This document shows positions 23,857-32,458 of a stretch of DNA of 64,000 nucleotides, in pieces. The notes beneath the pieces were generated by a model. It saw only the letters and a program-made list of their open reading frames with translations, made no database searches and was not told the DNA's origin. The DNA is from an uncultured Lentisphaerota bacterium (GTDB lineage Bacteria > Verrucomicrobiota > Kiritimatiellia > CAIQIC01), in NCBI GenBank assembly GCA_903889245.1, contig CAISWQ010000102.1, forward strand, positions 62,001-126,000. Direction: 5' to 3'. A program made the position numbers and the translations under genes. Position 1 is the stretch's first letter, and each line of letters opens with the position of its first letter.

Positions 23857-25866
23857 TCAATGGGCGGGCTTCATATCGCGCGAGGTGGCCAGCGCGATGA
23901 CGCGACCCTGATCGCCGACCGCGCAGTAGAAGTGGTAGACGACGCCATTCCACTTGAGCACCCACGGCTTGTGCGCGTAGGAGGCGTCGAACGGCTCGGA
24001 GGGCTCGACGAGGTGCGGGCCGGCCCACTTCGTCCAGTGCACGAGGTCACGGGAGCAGGCGAAGGTGTCGAACGCCTTCGGCTGCCAGAACGCGCCGAAA
24101 TAAAACATCACCCACACGTCGCCCATTTTGACAAGCTGCGGGTCGCCGCTGATGCCGTGCTGCTTCTCCACGCCATTGCTGATGACCGGGCGGTCGCCGT
24201 AGCGCTGCCAGTGCACCAGATCGCGCGAGACGGCCATGCCGATCTGCTCGAAGCCGTTTTTGAATTTGCCGTTGTAGAACATGACGAACGGCCAGCCGAG
24301 TCTCTGCGCGGCATCGTGGATGATCTGGCTTTTATAGAGCGTCTTGCTTTCAAAGCTGCGCGCGCCCGGCGGCTGGGGCGTGAGCACCGGATTTTCCGGC
24401 GCGCGCCGCCACTCCTCCACGGCGGCGGGATTTTTCGTCCACGCCATGCCGATGGAGAGCGGATCGGTTTCGTAGCCCTGCAGCGCGCCACCGATATAGG
24501 AGAGCCAATACTTGCCGTCGAAGGTTTCCAGCTCATGCGAGCCGTCCCAGCGCGGATCGCATAGCGCGACGCCGCCATCGGCCTGCCACGCGTCCCACGC
24601 ATGGGTCGCGCCGAAGGAAAGGACGCGGCCGAGCTTTTGCCAGTGCAGCAGATCGTCGCTACGCGCCAGGTAGGTCTGGTAGCCGACCTTGTTCGAGATC
24701 GCCACGTACATCATGTACCACTGGCCGTCGCGCCGGAAGATGCTCGGACAATCCACCAGCTCGTTCCGGTCCGCGCCGGCGATGACCACACCATATTTGA
24801 ACGGCGTCTTCACCTCGTCAAAGACGCGCTGCATCGTCGCGGCCTCGACCGCCGGCACTCCGTTTGTGGGTGACATCAAACCAACACGGCCATCGGCGGC
24901 GAACTCGACCGGCAGGAGGCCGGCCCGCTCGCGCCACGGCGCGGTCTTGTCGCTACCGAAGAAGCTCGACCACCACTGCCCGCGCTCGTCCTTGAAGAAC
25001 ATGTTGTGGCCGCAATGCGGCAGCGCCTCGTAGCGCGCGCTGTAGGGGCCGAACAGATTCGTCGCGGTGGCAATCATGCAGCTATAGCGGCCGTCGATCA
25101 CATCGGAACAATCCAGATAGTAGCGCCCGTTCGCCTTGAACAGGAACATGCCCTCGAAGCCGACATGATCGAACGAATCTTTGCCGAAGATCCCCGCGCA
25201 CAGGCCGGAGTGATGTCTCGGATTGGGATCGGATCCGGTCGTCTTCAGCCAGTGATAGGGCTCGGCCAGCCCGCTCATGTCCGGCTTCATCCGCGCGATC
25301 TTGCCGCTGTGCCAGAGGAGATAAACCTCGCCATCATCGTCCTGAAACAGCGAGGCATCGATCTCATCGCCGAGCCGCTCATTCGGCTGCACATCCTCAT
25401 ACGGCCCTTCCGCTTTGCCGCTGGTGCTCTTGAGCAAGCCGCAGCCGCTGTTCTTCGCATCGGTGCCTTTCGGATCGCCCGCCTTCCAACCGGGCAGACT
25501 GTAGGTGAGCCAGAACGTGCCCTTCAGATAATGAATCTCCGGCGCCCACAGCGGCTTCTGCGCCGCGAGATAGGGCTTGTGCCACGGGCTGCCGCCATAT
25601 TTCCAGACGAAGCCCAACTCCACCCAGTTCGTCAGGTCCGCCGACTTCCAGACCTTGATGCCCTCATTGAATTTCCAGAACGGTTCCACCGTGCCGGTCA
25701 GGTACCACATGCCATCCGGCCCGCGGCAGATGGAGGTGTCGCGCAGCGGCGTATCCATCAGCTTGCGCAACCCCGGCAGCGCTACGCCCGCCGCCAGCCC
25801 CGCATTGGCGAGGAACACGGCACAGCAGAAATACAGGATCAATTTTTTCACGATATTGCTCCTCAT
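23857..25866 (-). CDS. Secreted tandem GH43/GH32-like five-bladed propeller protein
   Basis: A 669-aa exported protein with a signal peptide (KKLILYFCCAVFLANAGLAA). The first half matches GH43: DTSICRGPDGMWYLTG at the start, WAPEIHYLKGTFWLTYS, and EIDASLFQDDDGEVYLLW with the usual acidic residues. The second half repeats the fold (DCPSIFRRDGQWYMMYVA, ALCDPRWDGSHELETFDGKY, WPFVMFYNGKFKNG). GH43 enzymes release arabinose, xylose or galactose residues from plant-type polysaccharides; the exact substrate is unknown. The start at 25866 overlaps the upstream hydrolase stop (ATGA), so the two are co-transcribed. Confidence 0.8.
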   Translation of the reverse strand: MRSNIVKKLILYFCCAVFLANAGLAAGVALPGLRKLMDTPLRDTSICRGPDGMWYLTGTVEPFWKFNEGIKVWKSADLTNWVELGFVWKYGGSPWHKPYLAAQKPLWAPEIHYLKGTFWLTYSLPGWKAGDPKGTDAKNSGCGLLKSTSGKAEGPYEDVQPNERLGDEIDASLFQDDDGEVYLLWHSGKIARMKPDMSGLAEPYHWLKTTGSDPNPRHHSGLCAGIFGKDSFDHVGFEGMFLFKANGRYYLDCSDVIDGRYSCMIATATNLFGPYSARYEALPHCGHNMFFKDERGQWWSSFFGSDKTAPWRERAGLLPVEFAADGRVGLMSPTNGVPAVEAATMQRVFDEVKTPFKYGVVIAGADRNELVDCPSIFRRDGQWYMMYVAISNKVGYQTYLARSDDLLHWQKLGRVLSFGATHAWDAWQADGGVALCDPRWDGSHELETFDGKYWLSYIGGALQGYETDPLSIGMAWTKNPAAVEEWRRAPENPVLTPQPPGARSFESKTLYKSQIIHDAAQRLGWPFVMFYNGKFKNGFEQIGMAVSRDLVHWQRYGDRPVISNGVEKQHGISGDPQLVKMGDVWVMFYFGAFWQPKAFDTFACSRDLVHWTKWAGPHLVEPSEPFDASYAHKPWVLKWNGVVYHFYCAVGDQGRVIALATSRDMKPAH

Positions 25867-27497
25867 GGTTGCACGATGGAAAATGTCCGCGCAATCGGTG
25901 CGGCGGTTTTCAGTTTCGGTTCGAGACTCCGGCCCCACTGCCACGCGACGACCGTGACCTTGACCGGGAATTTCGCGCGCGGCGGGATGGCGGTAAATTT
26001 CAGCGTGTCGCCATCCAGTTCCGCCGGACCTTCGCGGATATAGAAATGCACTTTCGCGCCGGCGCTGGAGGTCGCGTTCAGCTTGAGCGGCGGCGCGCCG
26101 ACGCGCTGGTCGGGGAGCGGCGCGAAGGTGAGCTGCTGTTCCGCGCCGGCCTCGTTGCGCAGCGGGAAATGCAGCACCGCCTGTTGCACAGCACGTTTGA
26201 AATGGCCGTCGCCCGGATGCTCGGCCAGCAGCCAGATTTCATTCGAGCGCCGCGGACTGTCGCAACCCACGCGGTCGAAGCGCAGCGCAAGCGTTTCATC
26301 ATCGAGTTGGGCGACCGGTCCACAGATACGGCGGATCACCACCGGCCCGCCACCGCTCGCATGCGCGACCGGCGCGCCGGCCTTCAGCTTCGTCCACCGC
26401 TCGGGCCGGCCAGCGGGCACGGTATCGAGAAAAACTCCGCGCAGCTTGAAGGTGATCCCATCGCCGCCGGGCGCTGGTAAAAAATTCAGCGTCACCTGCT
26501 GGTGCGTGCCATTGACCTGCTGGACGACGCGGCCGGCCTGCTCGTAGCCGAGCAGTTGTGCCTGTTGGCCCGCAAAAGCGGCTTGCATCTGCTCGGTGGC
26601 GTGCGCGTGCTCCTCGTCGAAGCACCAGTAGCTCTCGTGCACGTCACCGGAGAATTTCCCGACCGGCGCCGCCGGCGCGCGCGGCGGTTTGTCCATCCGC
26701 CAACGATCCACCAGCCAGCCCTCACGCGTCGCATCCAGCGCCCGCAACGGCTGCCCGACCTCGCGCGGCAGGCGGTATTGCGCAGCCTTGCGGATGTAGA
26801 GCGCGAGAAAGTCCGCCAGCCGGTCGTGCATGTCGAAGTGCCCCCCGCCCGCATCGGCGAGCATCGCGAACGGTACGGCGGGAAATTCGCGGCGGAATGC
26901 GAGCGCCTTGCCCGCGCGCTCGTCGGCCCACTCATATTCGCCGCTGACCAGCAGCAGCGGCACGCCGGCGACGTCGCGCCCCGACCAGCCGGGCGGCGGC
27001 TTCTTCTTCATGTCCGGCCACGAGCCCTTCAGCGAAATCGCGGCGAGCGTGCGCGCCGCCTGATGCGCGGCGAACAGGTACGGGAAATCCGCCAGCGCCG
27101 AGTGACCGATGGCGACGACCGGTGCCTGCGCGAGCTCGGCATAGCCGGAGACCGCAGCGAGCGCGCGGAACATCTCGTCGCACTGCGCGGCTTCCTCCGC
27201 GTCGAACTTCGCCGCGCCGCCGAGCATCGGCGTCACCCAGATTTCCGCAATACCGAGCTTGGCGAGTTCGGCGCGGAAAGCCGGATGTTCGAGCAGCGGC
27301 TCCTCCAGCATGTTGTGTTGCCCGAGGACGATGGCGCGGACGCGCGCGCAGTCCGGCGGAATCCAGAGGAACGCGCGCGGATGGTCGCCCGTCTCCGGCG
27401 AGACCGCCGACGTCACCGGCGCGGACCACTGCCACCCAGCTGCGTGGACCGCATCCGCCAGCGTCATGCCGCAAAAGACCTTAGCCGAAGTTCGCAT
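25863..27497 (-). CDS. Alpha/beta-hydrolase-fold protein, probable esterase
   Basis: A 544-aa protein whose first half has an alpha/beta-hydrolase pattern: HNMLEEPLLEH, VVAIGHSALADFPY with Ser133 in a G-x-S-x-like elbow, LLLVSGEYEWAD and GGHFDMHDRL with a late histidine. The second half is beta-rich and may be an accessory module. N-terminal export is unclear; MTLADAVHAAGWQWSA is only weakly signal-like. It is the first gene of a two-gene unit with the GH43-like enzyme, which suggests ester removal from the same glycan. Start ATG 27497 is preferred over 27512; neither has a clear ribosome site. Confidence 0.65.
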   Translation of the reverse strand: MRTSAKVFCGMTLADAVHAAGWQWSAPVTSAVSPETGDHPRAFLWIPPDCARVRAIVLGQHNMLEEPLLEHPAFRAELAKLGIAEIWVTPMLGGAAKFDAEEAAQCDEMFRALAAVSGYAELAQAPVVAIGHSALADFPYLFAAHQAARTLAAISLKGSWPDMKKKPPPGWSGRDVAGVPLLLVSGEYEWADERAGKALAFRREFPAVPFAMLADAGGGHFDMHDRLADFLALYIRKAAQYRLPREVGQPLRALDATREGWLVDRWRMDKPPRAPAAPVGKFSGDVHESYWCFDEEHAHATEQMQAAFAGQQAQLLGYEQAGRVVQQVNGTHQQVTLNFLPAPGGDGITFKLRGVFLDTVPAGRPERWTKLKAGAPVAHASGGGPVVIRRICGPVAQLDDETLALRFDRVGCDSPRRSNEIWLLAEHPGDGHFKRAVQQAVLHFPLRNEAGAEQQLTFAPLPDQRVGAPPLKLNATSSAGAKVHFYIREGPAELDGDTLKFTAIPPRAKFPVKVTVVAWQWGRSLEPKLKTAAPIARTFSIVQP

Positions 27498-27512
27498 GGA
27501 TACCCGCAGCAT

Positions 27513-27558
27513 TGTCCAAGGCTTGGAAAATAAAAGCAGCCTTTTCCCAAGGTTTGGA
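27513..27558. repeat. Palindromic array, 2 units
   Basis: Units near 27513 (TGTCCAAGGCTTGGA) and 27544 (TTCCCAAGGTTTGGA), a step of 31 bp. It lies 15 bp upstream of the hydrolase start codon. Confidence 0.82.
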
Positions 27559-27565
27559 CAAATAA

Positions 27566-27607
27566 ACCGGCCGGCCCGCGACCAGGGGATGGTCGGGACC
27601 GGCCGGT
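27566..27607 (-). terminator. Strong hairpin, probable terminator of the small membrane-protein gene
   Basis: Arms of 18-19 nt beginning ACCGGCCGG pair with one mismatch or bulge around a 5-nt loop. Read on the minus strand, the hairpin is followed by TTTATTTG and lies 25 bp after the stop of the 79-aa gene. Confidence 0.6.
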
Positions 27608-27631
27608 GGTGTGTGAGGAGTCTACTGGAAA

Positions 27632-27871
27632 TTAAGGGAGTTGGGATTTCGTCTGCTCAACAGTATTCAGACCGCGATGTGGCCTCGGCCACCAGACGCA
27701 GACAATTAACAATACCAGCGCCAGCATCGTCAGTGCCACACTGATTGCCAGATGTGTGTCCCACTTGTCATCAAATTGCCGGAAACAGAGGATGGCCAGA
27801 CTGATCACGCTGCCTGTGAGCAGCAGGAGAAAAGCACCCATTTCCAGTCGTATCGCCCAATTCGTACGCAT
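27632..27871 (-). CDS. Small two-span membrane protein
   Basis: A 79-aa protein of unknown function with two hydrophobic segments, about residues 12-29 (GAFLLLLTGSVISLAILC) and 42-61 (AISVALTMLALVLLIVCVWW), and a short basic tail. It stands alone with its own candidate promoter (27996-28024) and terminator (27566-27607), which supports it being a real gene. Base composition is less GC-rich than its neighbours. Confidence 0.6.
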   Translation of the reverse strand: MRTNWAIRLEMGAFLLLLTGSVISLAILCFRQFDDKWDTHLAISVALTMLALVLLIVCVWWPRPHRGLNTVEQTKSQLP

Positions 27872-27995
27872 GGCTGCCCCATACTACAGTTTAACCACAC
27901 CCTGATCCGGTTCCCCTGACAGCTAACCCCGTGCAACCGAATCGCGCTGCTCGTCCCTTATACACAACCCATCGCCACTACTTTCGACGACGCAA

Positions 27996-28024
27996 AATAT
28001 TTGATATTCCAGCACACCTGTCAA
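27996..28024 (-). promoter_or_regulatory. Candidate promoter for the small membrane-protein gene
   Basis: Minus strand: TTGACA (28024-28019), 17-bp spacer, AATATT (28001-27996). The -35 is a perfect consensus. The leader to the ATG at 27871 would be about 118 nt. Confidence 0.5.
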
Positions 28025-28061
28025 TACTATTTTCTAGGTAATGATACGGGGGCAGGAATGC

Positions 28062-28772
28062 TTATGCCATCAAATGCTTGAAGGCATGGGCCGGGAGAAA
28101 GGAGGGGCCGCCCCAATGTTGGACGCCACCCAAGAGTTGCGCCCACTTTTCCGCCATCAGCGAGATGTCCAGCGCCCCAGCCGCAGTACGAGCTAGGGCG
28201 ACTGCGCCGTGGTTGGCCATCAGCAACAGGCGCGGCGAGCGTCCGTGAGCGCGACGGTAGCGTGCCAGTTCGGCGCGTACGGCGCGGGCCAGCGCGAGGC
28301 CGGGGTTGTGATAGCCGACCGTCGCGATGTGCCGGCCGCAGGTGACGACAGCGAAGGGATAGAAGTGGCGACGGAACGGCGCGACCCCGGCGCGGCTGCA
28401 CAGAATCCGCAGCAGCCCGAGCGGGTGCGTGTGCGCAACAAAGCGGATTTCCGGATCGGCCAGGCAAAACGCGTGCAACATGGTCTCAATGGAGGGGCGC
28501 GGATCGCCAGCGCGGACGAGTGCGTCGCGCAGCAATTCGCCGGCGTTGGCGTCGGTACAGCGCGGATCATCGAGTAGCGCCAGCGCGCGGGCGGCATCCA
28601 CGCGGCAGAAACCCCTCGCGGTGATGTTGCCCAGCCCCGCGCCGGAGGCTTTCACGAGAAAGGTGCCGTCGCCCAGCGCTGCGCTGGTGTTGCCCTCGCC
28701 GGTGATTGCGAGGCCATGCTCGACGCGCCCGAGTTCGCGCGTCATCTGAATCAGCTCTTGAAGAATCGCCAT
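28062..28772 (-). CDS. Class II aldolase/adducin-family protein
   Basis: A 236-aa protein of the zinc-dependent class II aldolase family (fuculose-, rhamnulose- or ribulose-phosphate aldolase/epimerase relatives). Visible motifs are GEGNTSAALGDGTFLVKASG near residue 26, the metal-site HTHPLG near 113, and LLLMANHGAVA near 182. The exact sugar phosphate is not deducible. The ATG at 28772 starts MAILQELIQMTRELG. An upstream ATG at 28814 would add 14 residues. The gene is monocistronic, with a 12-bp palindrome 90 bp upstream. Confidence 0.8.
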   Translation of the reverse strand: MAILQELIQMTRELGRVEHGLAITGEGNTSAALGDGTFLVKASGAGLGNITARGFCRVDAARALALLDDPRCTDANAGELLRDALVRAGDPRPSIETMLHAFCLADPEIRFVAHTHPLGLLRILCSRAGVAPFRRHFYPFAVVTCGRHIATVGYHNPGLALARAVRAELARYRRAHGRSPRLLLMANHGAVALARTAAGALDISLMAEKWAQLLGGVQHWGGPSFLPAHAFKHLMA

Positions 28773-28861
28773 GCGCCGGATGATAGCGGCCCCCTCATAA
28801 AAGTCCAAAGTCATTCACACTCCTCCGCGCCTGATTTCCTCCCCAGCGGGTCTATATGCAA

Positions 28862-28873
28862 ATGTGTACACAT
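28862..28873. promoter_or_regulatory. 12-bp perfect palindrome, possible operator
   Basis: ATGTGTACACAT lies 90 bp upstream of the class II aldolase start, in a locally AT-rich stretch. Size and symmetry fit a dimeric repressor site; no partner is identified. Confidence 0.35.
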
Positions 28874-28955
28874 AGGCAATACCTGCGGGCGGGGGACTGT
28901 GTGAGGTGTCCAGATGTTGCTGGCGGGATTTTGCGCGCGCCATTCGCGGGGGCTT

Positions 28956-28985
28956 GAATCGCACACCTTTAAAGGTGTGCGATTC
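28956..28985. terminator. 30-bp perfect palindrome after rlmN
   Basis: Left arm GAATCGCACACCTTT is followed directly by its exact reverse complement. It begins 8 bp beyond the rlmN stop, so a terminator or transcription block is likely, although no T-run follows on the minus strand. Confidence 0.5.
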
Positions 28986-28992
28986 GGGTCCG

Positions 28993-30075
28993 TCAGGACA
29001 TGGCGGCGGCGAGCATGCCACAGGCGGCGTGGATGTCTTGGCCACCGCTGTAGCGCCGGACAACGGGCACGGCGAGATGGGCGCGCAGGGCGTCGCGAAA
29101 GGCGTCCAACTCGGCGCGGGTCGGCGGGCGGTAGCGGCCGGTGGGATCATTGACGTCAATCAGGTCAAGCTGGACCGGCAGGCCGCGCGTGAGTCCGGCG
29201 AGCTGGCGGGCAGCCTCTGCACTGGTGTTGATTCCGGCGAGCAACGGCCACGCGAGCGTGATGCGCTGGCCGGTGGTCGCGTGGTAGTCGCGCAGCGCAG
29301 CGATCAGCGCCGGCGTCGGATGCGCCTGCTCAACCGGCATCAGCTCGCGGCGGCGGCGCGGGTCGGCGCTGGTGAGCGAGACGATCAGTTTGTAGGAGCG
29401 GCACTCACTGGCGAGGCGGCGGATGCCGGGGATAATGCCGGCGGTGGAAATGGTGATGGCCTTGGCGGAGATCGCCAGACCGCACGGCTCGGCGAAAATC
29501 TGCGCGGCGCGCAAAACGGCATTGAGATTCAGCAGCGGCTCGCCCATGCCCATGAACACGACGCCGCGGACGGGATGCGCGGAATCAGCCTGAATCTGGA
29601 TTACTTGGTCCACGATCTCCCACGTGGTGAGGTCGCGCTGGAAACCGAGCCGGCCGGTGGCGCAGAAGTCGCAGCCGAGTGCGCAACCCACCTGCGAACT
29701 GACGCAGACCACGTACTTCTGGTCGCCCGCCTTGTGCAGCAGCGGAATCCGCACGGCCTCGAAGCGCGCGTCATCGGTGCCGGCAAAAAGATACTTGGCA
29801 AAGCCATCGCGCGGAGAAACGCGCCGGTCCAAAAGTTTCAGGCGCGGAATGGCCGTGGCGCGCCTGACCCCGGCTAGCAGCCGCGCAGAAAAGCCGTTGG
29901 CCGCGGCGCGTGGATAGTCACCATGCCGGACGGCGGCGACCTGCAACTGGCGGGCATGGCGCGCGGTGAGGCCGAGCGGCGCGAGCTTCTGGTGCAACTC
30001 GGCGCTGGTGAGGTTTTTCAGCAGCAGCGGCGTTTCCAAGGGTTGGAAACCGGGAGGTGTGGTTTTTCCAGGCAT
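28993..30075 (-). CDS. rlmN: Radical SAM 23S rRNA (adenine-2-C)-methyltransferase RlmN-like
   Basis: RlmN methylates C2 of A2503 in 23S rRNA and A37 in some tRNAs, using a [4Fe-4S] cluster. The 360-aa product has the cluster motif CALGCDFC (C131, C135, C138), VVFMGMGEPLLN, SLTSADPRRRRELMP, and the C-terminal SGGQDIHAACGML carrying the methyl-carrier cysteine (about 353). The start is odd: the only usable ATG (30075) lies inside a degenerate palindromic unit, and residues 1-16 are encoded by the two-unit array. LLLKNLTSAELHQKLAPLG, where family similarity starts, follows at once. A CTG start there is the alternative. Confidence 0.9.
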   Translation of the reverse strand: MPGKTTPPGFQPLETPLLLKNLTSAELHQKLAPLGLTARHARQLQVAAVRHGDYPRAAANGFSARLLAGVRRATAIPRLKLLDRRVSPRDGFAKYLFAGTDDARFEAVRIPLLHKAGDQKYVVCVSSQVGCALGCDFCATGRLGFQRDLTTWEIVDQVIQIQADSAHPVRGVVFMGMGEPLLNLNAVLRAAQIFAEPCGLAISAKAITISTAGIIPGIRRLASECRSYKLIVSLTSADPRRRRELMPVEQAHPTPALIAALRDYHATTGQRITLAWPLLAGINTSAEAARQLAGLTRGLPVQLDLIDVNDPTGRYRPPTRAELDAFRDALRAHLAVPVVRRYSGGQDIHAACGMLAAAMS

Positions 30076-30080
30076 TGGAA
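30034..30080. repeat. Palindromic array, 2 units, overlapping the rlmN start
   Basis: Units TTCCAAGGGTTGGAA (30034) and TTCCAGGCATTGGAA (30066), a step of 32 bp. The second contains the minus-strand ATG of rlmN. Confidence 0.88.
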
Positions 30081-30107
30081 AAGCTCCGAAATCAGCGAAG
30101 GAACAAA

Positions 30108-30250
30108 GAAAACCGGAGTGGTGGAGTAATGGAGTGATGGGGGAGGCGGCTGCGGTTTGGTTGGGTGGAGTGGGCCGCGCTCTGACGAGCGCAGCTACAG
30201 GTTTTCGACGCCATTACTCCTTTACTCCGGTGCTCCATCACTCCACTCCT
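30108..30250. repeat. MITE-like element with central GCCGCG hairpin (copy 2)
   Basis: Imperfect outer arms rich in GGAGT (left, about 30115-30140, GGAGTGGTGGAGTAATGGAG) and ACTCC (right, about 30210-30248) flank a hairpin GCCGCGCTC-TGAC-GAGCGCAGC at 30174-30195. The hairpin matches the 22281-22302 copy in layout. Boundaries are approximate. It lies between the divergent-facing ends of rlmN and an MFS gene and has no coding capacity. Confidence 0.5.
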
Positions 30251-30251
30251 A

Positions 30252-31511
30252 TCAGCCCTCGACTTGGGCGCGGCTGACGGGTTTGCCGTCGCGGTAGCGG
30301 ATGGCGAGGATGGCGAGCGCGCCGGCGAGGGCGAGGCCGGTCAGCAGCACGAAGCCGGTCGCGTAGGAGCCGGTCGCATCGCGGATGTGGGCGACGAGGT
30401 AGGGCATGGTCGCCTCGCCGATGGAGTCGCTCATGATGATGATGCCGAGGACGCGGCTCAACGCGCCAAGGCCGAAGCACTCCGCGGCCATCAGCGGGAT
30501 CAGCATGTAGTCGGCGCCGAGGCCAAAGCCGAAGGCGATAGCGAAGACATAGAGCAGCTCCGGCTGGCCGCGCGCCGCGAGCAGTAGCGGAATCGAGAGG
30601 CCGACGATCAGGTAGGTCACCAGCATCACGTATTTCTTGGTGAAGCGGTCGGCGAGCCAGCCCATGGTCAGGCGACCGGCGACGCTGGCGAACAGGGCGA
30701 GGCTCAAGACGCGGGTCTTGGTCAGTTCGACGGCCTCCTTCGGCACGATGTCGGCGATGTAGAGCGCGAGGTTCTGCATGATGCCGCCGATGGCGCCGAT
30801 GCTAAAGATGCTGCCGGCGGCGAGCAGCCAGAAGGCGGAGGTCTTCAGGATTTTCAGCAGGCTAACCTGTGGCGGCGCGGCGGGTGCGCTGGCCGCGGTT
30901 TGTTCCTCGCCGTCGGGCAACAGGCCGAGTTCGGCGGGCCGGCGGCGGACGAAGAGCAGGAGCGTGAGCATGACGACGGCGAAGAGCAGGCTCAACACGC
31001 AGAGCGAGCCGCGCCAGCCGAACTGGCGGTTGAGGAAGAAGACGACCCACGGCACAAGCATCCCGCCGACGCCGATGCCGACGTAGGCGATACCCATGAC
31101 GCGACCGCGCAGGCGGCGGAACCAGTGCGAGAGCAGGACCTGGTTGGGCAGCGGGCCGGCGCAGAGGTAGCCGAGCGCGTTGCTGAAGAAGCAGACGTAG
31201 AGCGCGGCGAGGGAGGCGATCCAACTGAAGCCGAGCAGCGCGAGGGAGGCGAAGAGCGCGCCGGTGACCATGACGCCGCGCGGGCCGCGCCGGTCCACCA
31301 GCCAGCCGACGAGGAAGCCGAGCAGCGGCCCGGCGATGATTTTGCCGAGCGTGTTGCCGAACTGGATGTCGGCGCGCTTCCAGCCGAACTCGGCGACCCA
31401 GAGGTTGTAGAAAAGCGGCAGGCCGTAGAGGGCGAAGCCGACGATCAGCATCATGAAGATGAAGGCGGTGGCGACCATCCACCAGCCGTAGAAGAGAGGG
31501 CGTTTTGTCAT
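30252..31511 (-). CDS. MFS transporter, OxlT/monocarboxylate-like
   Basis: A 419-aa inner-membrane carrier with about 12 spans. It starts RPLFYGWWMVATAFIFMM, and carries GWLVDRRGPRGVMVTG between spans 2 and 3 and MGWLADRFTKKY between spans 8 and 9, both MFS signature loops. The YGWW opening and the overall pattern resemble oxalate/formate and monocarboxylate carriers, which is a weak guide to substrate. It ends 16 bp before the tadC 3' end's neighbour and is on the same strand as the Tad operon, so readthrough from tadC is possible. Confidence 0.8.
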   Translation of the reverse strand: MTKRPLFYGWWMVATAFIFMMLIVGFALYGLPLFYNLWVAEFGWKRADIQFGNTLGKIIAGPLLGFLVGWLVDRRGPRGVMVTGALFASLALLGFSWIASLAALYVCFFSNALGYLCAGPLPNQVLLSHWFRRLRGRVMGIAYVGIGVGGMLVPWVVFFLNRQFGWRGSLCVLSLLFAVVMLTLLLFVRRRPAELGLLPDGEEQTAASAPAAPPQVSLLKILKTSAFWLLAAGSIFSIGAIGGIMQNLALYIADIVPKEAVELTKTRVLSLALFASVAGRLTMGWLADRFTKKYVMLVTYLIVGLSIPLLLAARGQPELLYVFAIAFGFGLGADYMLIPLMAAECFGLGALSRVLGIIIMSDSIGEATMPYLVAHIRDATGSYATGFVLLTGLALAGALAILAIRYRDGKPVSRAQVEG

Positions 31512-31527
31512 GCGCGCGCGGGCTCCA

Positions 31528-32457
31528 TCAGAAACCGGACTTGAGCCACTGCACCACGATCGGGCCGAGCAGCACGATGAAGACCGAGGGGAAGATGAAC
31601 ATGAGCAGCGGGAAGAGCATCTTGACCGGCGCCTCGTTGGCGAGTTTTTCGGCGCGCTGGAAGCGGCGCGTCCGCATCAGGTCGGCCTGGATACGCAGCA
31701 TGTTGCCGATGCTGACGCCGAGCTCGTCGGCCTGCACGAGCGCGGAGACGACGGAATTGACATCGGCCTGGCCGGTGCGTTCGGCCATCAGCTTGAGCGC
31801 CTCGCGGCGCGTACGGCCGAGCTGGACCTCGCGGAAGGCGCGGATCAGCTCCTCGCTCAACGCGTCAAGCGTGCGGCGTTCGATGATGCGCTTGATCGCG
31901 CTCATGAAGTCCATGCCGGCCTCGACCGAGAGGGTCAGCAGGTCGAGGACGAACGGCAGCGCGCGCTCGATCTGGCGGTGGCGCAGGCGGATGGCCTTGC
32001 CCAGCCACATGCCGGGCCAGATGAAGCCGAGCGCGAAGAACATGATGTAGAACAGGACCTGCCGCGCCGCCAGCTTATACTGGATGTTGGGCGGCATGTG
32101 CGCGATGGCAAAGCCCAGCGAGAGCGAGAGCACCACACCCACGACCAGCGGCACGAGCACGCGCAGCGCGAGAAATTCCTCCGCGGTGATTAGGCCCTCG
32201 TAGCCGGCCATGACGATGCGGCGGTTGATGTCGTCGCGCATCTTGTCGAAGCGCTGGGTGCGGAAGAACGGCGTGACGTTCGGCGCCAGCGGCAGCAGCA
32301 GGCGGAACAGGACGGGCAGGCGGCGCTCCTGCTGGCGGCCGTCGGCGAGCGTGACGTAGGTGATCTGCGTCCAGACGCGGCCGATGTACCACACCAAGCC
32401 GCCGATGCTCAACGCCCACAGCGTATCTATCACCAACATCTGCCAGGTCATGCCCAT
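31528..32457 (-). CDS. tadC: Tad pilus inner-membrane platform protein TadC
   Basis: TadC pairs with TadB to form the membrane platform that TadA drives during Flp pilus assembly. The 309-aa product has an N-terminal span, a type II secretion F domain (ALPFVLDLLTLSVEAGMDFMSAIKRI near residue 165, then LVQADELGVSIGNMLRIQA) and C-terminal spans (LFPLLMFIFPSVFIVLLGP). It directly follows tadB (1-bp gap). This is the last gene of the operon here. Confidence 0.88.
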   Translation of the reverse strand: MGMTWQMLVIDTLWALSIGGLVWYIGRVWTQITYVTLADGRQQERRLPVLFRLLLPLAPNVTPFFRTQRFDKMRDDINRRIVMAGYEGLITAEEFLALRVLVPLVVGVVLSLSLGFAIAHMPPNIQYKLAARQVLFYIMFFALGFIWPGMWLGKAIRLRHRQIERALPFVLDLLTLSVEAGMDFMSAIKRIIERRTLDALSEELIRAFREVQLGRTRREALKLMAERTGQADVNSVVSALVQADELGVSIGNMLRIQADLMRTRRFQRAEKLANEAPVKMLFPLLMFIFPSVFIVLLGPIVVQWLKSGF

Positions 32458-32458
32458 A

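Noticed and set aside
25869-27533. Long plus-strand frames opposite the hydrolase gene
   Set aside because: Arg/Ala-rich antisense frames with no recognisable product. The minus-strand frame carries a GHSA elbow and is coupled to the GH43-like gene.
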